NCBI GenBank assembly: GCA_023428245.1
Contig: JAEYYX010000129.1
Coordinates: 1-64,000, forward strand
Origin: Pseudomonadota bacterium
Lineage (GTDB): Bacteria > Myxococcota_A > Polyangia > Polyangiales > Polyangiaceae
Direction of reading: 5' to 3'
DNA length: 64,000 nt
Both the position numbers and the translations under genes were made by a program. Positions 60,801 to 64,000 of the stretch are shown here, one piece after another. The notes under the pieces were generated by a model. It did no database searches. It was not told where the DNA came from and worked only from the letters and a program-made list of their open reading frames with translations. Each line of letters starts with the position of its first letter. Within the stretch, counting starts at the first letter, position 1.

Positions 60801-62749
60801 CGATTCCGCACACGCCTCGCAAGTTCATGGTTCTTGGAAGGGTCAGCCCCTCGCTTGGCAAGGATGAAGTGGCCCTTGGTCGCGATGACCCCGTACTTCC
60901 CTGAGTCGAGGGCCTTCTTGATGTTCTTGACCTCCTCTCGATGCCCAGCATGACCCACCAGCAGGTAATCTGGATCGTGTCCGAGTGAGAACTTCAAGCT
61001 GAACAGGACAAGACGCGCGGAGACGTGGGGCCCTTCGGCTTCCGTGGCTGCCACTGATGCGTCAGGGGGGATCATGGCAATGATTTCCTGGAGATCTCGG
61101 TAACGGCGCTTCTCGCTCTCGCTCACCTCAAAGGTCTTGGTGCCAAACCCTCCCACAATGCTAGTCCCACTAAGGAGCAGGCCCCTTTGGTTGTCTAAGG
61201 AGAGCCCTACGAGCAAGAGAGGAACCGCCGCCGCAAAGGCGAATCGCTGGCGCACCGCGAGAATCGAAGCCGCAATGACGTAGGGGACCCAAAGGTAGGT
61301 GTACTGGAAGGAAGTTTGGAAAAGCGGAGGGCGATTCGTGACGAGCAGGGTGGAAACGAAACCCGGCACGATCGCGAGCAGCAAGATCGGGCGCCGCAGC
61401 CAAAGGGCGAGCACCGGCGCTGTCATGTGCAGGAGGTAAAGCGCCTTCGCTTCCACCATCAGAGTCTTGAGAACGTAGGCTTGATTCGACAAGAGCGTCA
61501 GAACCACCGCGCCAAAACCCTTGGCGCCCCGCGCCTGGAGATCGGCATATTGATTATCAAACCACCATGTCCCGAAAAGCGGCATGATCACGAACTTCAC
61601 CGAAACAAAGTAGATCGCTCCCGCCAAGAAAATGCGGATGCCGTCCCGGATCAGAACTCCTCGGAGCAAGAGGAAGAGTCCGAGCACTGTAACGCCAATC
61701 GCTACGTCCTCTCGGCAGCTCAGTGCACACGCCATAAAGATATACATGCCGGCGCGGTTGCCCCGGGTGCCTGTGCGGTAGGTGGCGTGAACGAAGTAAA
61801 GAAACCAGGAGAGGAAAAAGGTCGCCGCAGCTGTGAAATGGAAGTCGTAGAAGTTCGGCTGCTGTACCGATGGCATGGTGAGATGCACCGCCGGGAACGC
61901 GAGCGCCGCGATCGGGTGGAGGCGCGCACGCGCCAAGAGATATTGCGGAACGGCCGCGAACGCGACGAGCGCCGTCTGGATCCAAAGGAGCGCGTGTGCT
62001 CCTGGGGAGATGGCGTAGAACGGCAGCAAGAGATAGAGGCAGAACTCAGCGTGCCCTTGTAAGCTGCTAAAGTCCTTCAGCATCGCTGCGATGGCCGGAG
62101 AGCGGAAAGGGTGGCCATGCAGCGCGTTAAAGAAGAGGTTGTCGTACTCGGCCAAGTCCGAGCTCATCGTCGCCATCTTTTCGTGGCTGATGATCGTGAG
62201 CGGCCCGATGCGGCAGAAATAGAACAGCGCCACAGAAATGGTCGCCGCCAGGGTGACACCGCGAACCCAGCGCGAATCGGCCGCGAAAATGCCTCGAGAC
62301 AGGCGCGTTCCCAGGTCGCTCGAACGGAGGAAACCGACCAGCGTGCGCTCAAGGGCGAGTCCGAAGCTCAAGACGAAGACGAGATGAGCGAACTCGCGCT
62401 TCTCCCAAGCTTCGCGACAATACAAGAGGGGGACGAACGCGCTGAGCGTCCACGGCGCGAGCGCCCCGAGCGCCTTCAGTCGAAACTTGCTCCCTGACCC
62501 CGAACGGATATCCCCCCAGAGGCAAAAGCCCCCTAGGACCAATCCACAGAGCCAAGCCGCTCCGATCGTCAGCAGTCTGACGCCGATCGGAATGTTGTTG
62601 TGGGTCAGTACGTCGGAGAGCTTCTCTCCGGTAATGAACGAGCTCAGGGCAAGGAAGGTCGAAGCACCGGCCAAGACGGCCGTCAGCAAGAGCCGGACCC
62701 TGCCCGAAAGCTGCTGTCTCGCGTACTTTTGCGTCAAGGGTTGATTCAA
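60797..62749 (-). CDS. DUF2079-family membrane protein B
   Basis: A 650-residue polytopic protein and paralogue of 53883-55856. The family loop reads MSSDLAEYDNLFFNALHGHPFRSP; QPNFYDFHFTAAATFFLSWFLYF and SCREDVAIGVTVLGLFLLLRG match the other copy in spacing. About a dozen hydrophobic segments are visible, with a soluble C-terminal domain from ~515 (YRDLQEIIAMIPPDASVAATEAEGPHVSARL). The predicted role is sugar transfer from a polyprenyl carrier. It is upstream of, and overlaps, the GT-C-like gene with the beta domain. A 154-base gap follows to the GT2 gene end; I see nothing in it. Confidence 0.85.
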   Translation of the reverse strand: MNQPLTQKYARQQLSGRVRLLLTAVLAGASTFLALSSFITGEKLSDVLTHNNIPIGVRLLTIGAAWLCGLVLGGFCLWGDIRSGSGSKFRLKALGALAPWTLSAFVPLLYCREAWEKREFAHLVFVLSFGLALERTLVGFLRSSDLGTRLSRGIFAADSRWVRGVTLAATISVALFYFCRIGPLTIISHEKMATMSSDLAEYDNLFFNALHGHPFRSPAIAAMLKDFSSLQGHAEFCLYLLLPFYAISPGAHALLWIQTALVAFAAVPQYLLARARLHPIAALAFPAVHLTMPSVQQPNFYDFHFTAAATFFLSWFLYFVHATYRTGTRGNRAGMYIFMACALSCREDVAIGVTVLGLFLLLRGVLIRDGIRIFLAGAIYFVSVKFVIMPLFGTWWFDNQYADLQARGAKGFGAVVLTLLSNQAYVLKTLMVEAKALYLLHMTAPVLALWLRRPILLLAIVPGFVSTLLVTNRPPLFQTSFQYTYLWVPYVIAASILAVRQRFAFAAAVPLLLVGLSLDNQRGLLLSGTSIVGGFGTKTFEVSESEKRRYRDLQEIIAMIPPDASVAATEAEGPHVSARLVLFSLKFSLGHDPDYLLVGHAGHREEVKNIKKALDSGKYGVIATKGHFILAKRGADPSKNHELARRVRNR

Positions 62750-62903
62750 GGCTCCCGACTATTTCGGAGTTCCTCACAAGCGTCAACGCCAGAAGAATCC
62801 CATGGGATCTTGCGGAACGGCCCCGAGCCTCCTGCTTTTGCCCGTTTGCGGACACTCAAGCCTAAGGAGGGAAGATCTGGTTCGACTGACAGCCGGTCCG
62901 TCG

Positions 62904-63899
62904 TTAGGGACGCGAGAGACTCTCGGGCGGAGGGGCGTCGATCACGGCCGGGCTACCGGGGACATCCAGGTTCACCCTCTCCGCCACCGTGTACAGGGGC
63001 CGCTTCTTGACCTCCTCATAGGTCCGACCGACGTACTCCCCCAAAATGCCCATCACAAGGAGCTGAGCCGCTGAGCTTGCGGCAATCAGCATCATGATCG
63101 TCGTCCAGCCCGTGACAACCGGGGCGCCAAGAAGCTTCTGAGAGATCGACCAGATGCCGATGCCCACCGCCAGGAGTCCGGACAAGATGGCGAGGTAGGT
63201 CGCAATCCGGACCGGCACCACCGAGAACGACGTGATGCCGTCGATGGCAAACTTGAGCATCTTGCTGAGGGGATATTTCGTCTCTCCGGCAAAGCGCGCC
63301 GGACGCTCGTAGTACACCTTGGTCTGTTTGAAACCGATCCACGCGACCATTCCGCGTACGAACCGATGTCTCTCGCGCAGCGATCGCATGGCGATCACGA
63401 CCTGCCGCGACATGAGCCTGAAATCCCCGGCATCGAGAGGAACCTCAAAGCCAAGCAACTTCCGGAGGAGCCGGTAGTACACAGTAGCGGTGATCTTCTT
63501 GAAAATGCTCTCGCCGTGACGCTTGGTCCGAATGCCATAAACGACATCAAACCCCGCCTCGAACTGGGCGAACATCTCGGCGACGACTTCGGGGGGGTCC
63601 TGCAAATCGGCGTCCATGACGACCACGGCATCGCCTTCCGCAATGTCGAGTCCCGCCGTAATCGCGATTTGGTGTCCGAAGTTTCGACCGAATGAGAGGA
63701 CCTTGTAGCGGGGTTCCTCCCGCGCCAGCTCCTTGAGGAGAGCGAGTGACCGGTCCTTCGACCCGTCATCGATGAAGAGGACTTCGTAGGTCACGCCCAA
63801 TTGAGGGAGGAACTCTTTCAGCCTCCGAGCCAACTCCGGAATGGTCTCCTCCTCATTGAATACGGGCAGGACCAGGGACAGGCGGGGCGGAGGAAGCAT
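62904..63899 (-). CDS. GT2 undecaprenyl-phosphate sugar transferase (GtrB-like)
   Basis: A 331-residue membrane GT2 enzyme. VLPVFNEEETIPELARRL, LFIDDGSKDRSLALL, GRNFGHQIAITAGLDIAEGDAVVVMDADLQDPPE, AGDFRLMSRQVV and RERHRFVRGMVAWIGFKQ are the classic bactoprenol glucosyltransferase/ArnC-like motifs, with the DXD metal site in DADLQ. Two C-terminal membrane segments (~230-255 and ~265-290) anchor it, followed by EYVGRTYEEVKKRPLY. It should make undecaprenyl-phosphate sugar as a donor for the GT-C proteins beside it. The full length is within the window; about 100 bases remain to the right edge, in which no gene is seen. Confidence 0.93.
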   Translation of the reverse strand: MLPPPRLSLVLPVFNEEETIPELARRLKEFLPQLGVTYEVLFIDDGSKDRSLALLKELAREEPRYKVLSFGRNFGHQIAITAGLDIAEGDAVVVMDADLQDPPEVVAEMFAQFEAGFDVVYGIRTKRHGESIFKKITATVYYRLLRKLLGFEVPLDAGDFRLMSRQVVIAMRSLRERHRFVRGMVAWIGFKQTKVYYERPARFAGETKYPLSKMLKFAIDGITSFSVVPVRIATYLAILSGLLAVGIGIWSISQKLLGAPVVTGWTTIMMLIAASSAAQLLVMGILGEYVGRTYEEVKKRPLYTVAERVNLDVPGSPAVIDAPPPESLSRP

Positions 63900-64000
63900 A
63901 CCGCTGCGTTATATCGTCCGGACAGCAAACCCGCCACAGGGGCCCAGTTCGAGCGAAGTGTTCTCGCGTTGAGATCGTGGTCGAGAGTCCCCCCTGAGGG

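Overview
The window reads as chromosomal DNA of a high-GC, Gram-negative, free-living bacterium, most likely a myxobacterium-type member of Myxococcota (Polyangia-like). The reasons are the codon use, the many Cys lipoproteins, the TonB/AgmX-like C-terminal proteins, a probable bacterial sphingolipid pathway, a stand-alone receiver protein and a GH5 cellulase lipoprotein. The taxonomic call is inference. I see no rRNA or tRNA gene, no CRISPR array, no insertion sequence and no phage module.

Layout. 0-6 kb: CBS-domain protein, small conserved-looking protein, argG, a LacI-like sensor without a DNA-binding domain, a lipoprotein and a GT21 ceramide-glucosyltransferase-like enzyme. 6-15 kb: DUF423 protein, a YkuD-type protein that has lost its catalytic Cys and His, a GH5 cellulase with LacI-type operator-like palindromes, metF, then mpl, a YchJ-like protein, a truncated haemoglobin, a 3D-domain protein, a lipoprotein and a receiver protein. 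15-25 kb: housekeeping genes rpoH, rsmI, ffh, thiO, purM-purN, an FAD oxidoreductase-like protein and rsmD.

24.8-34.1 kb: a co-directional five-gene cluster of circularly permuted ATP-grasp amidoligases, alpha-E proteins and transglutaminase-like proteins. It holds two versions of the system: one with split ATP-grasp and alpha-E genes plus a transglutaminase-DUF2126 giant, and one with ATP-grasp and alpha-E fused plus a short transglutaminase. The domains are known but the product is not, so this is the best candidate for an undescribed peptide-ligating system. An AgmX/TonB-like protein and truA follow.

35.8-39.6 kb: spt, a GNAT-like acyltransferase and an epimerase-like reductase. These match the Spt-bCerS-CerR set that makes ceramide in Caulobacter-type bacteria, and with the GT21 enzyme at 4.7-5.9 kb they suggest a route to glycosylated ceramide. 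Then come trpE, a coiled-coil protein with a pseudo-methyltransferase head, the tail-to-tail pair fcl/gmd for GDP-L-fucose, and dnaJ.

46-64 kb: a surface-glycan island with five large polytopic GT-C or DUF2079-like membrane proteins, two polyprenyl-phosphate GT2 enzymes, three SAM-dependent methyltransferases and two paralogous single-span proteins sharing a WFWQ motif, one of them carrying a discoidin-like domain. The GT2 enzymes probably charge lipid-linked sugars that the membrane proteins transfer outside the cytoplasm; gmd and fcl could supply GDP-fucose.
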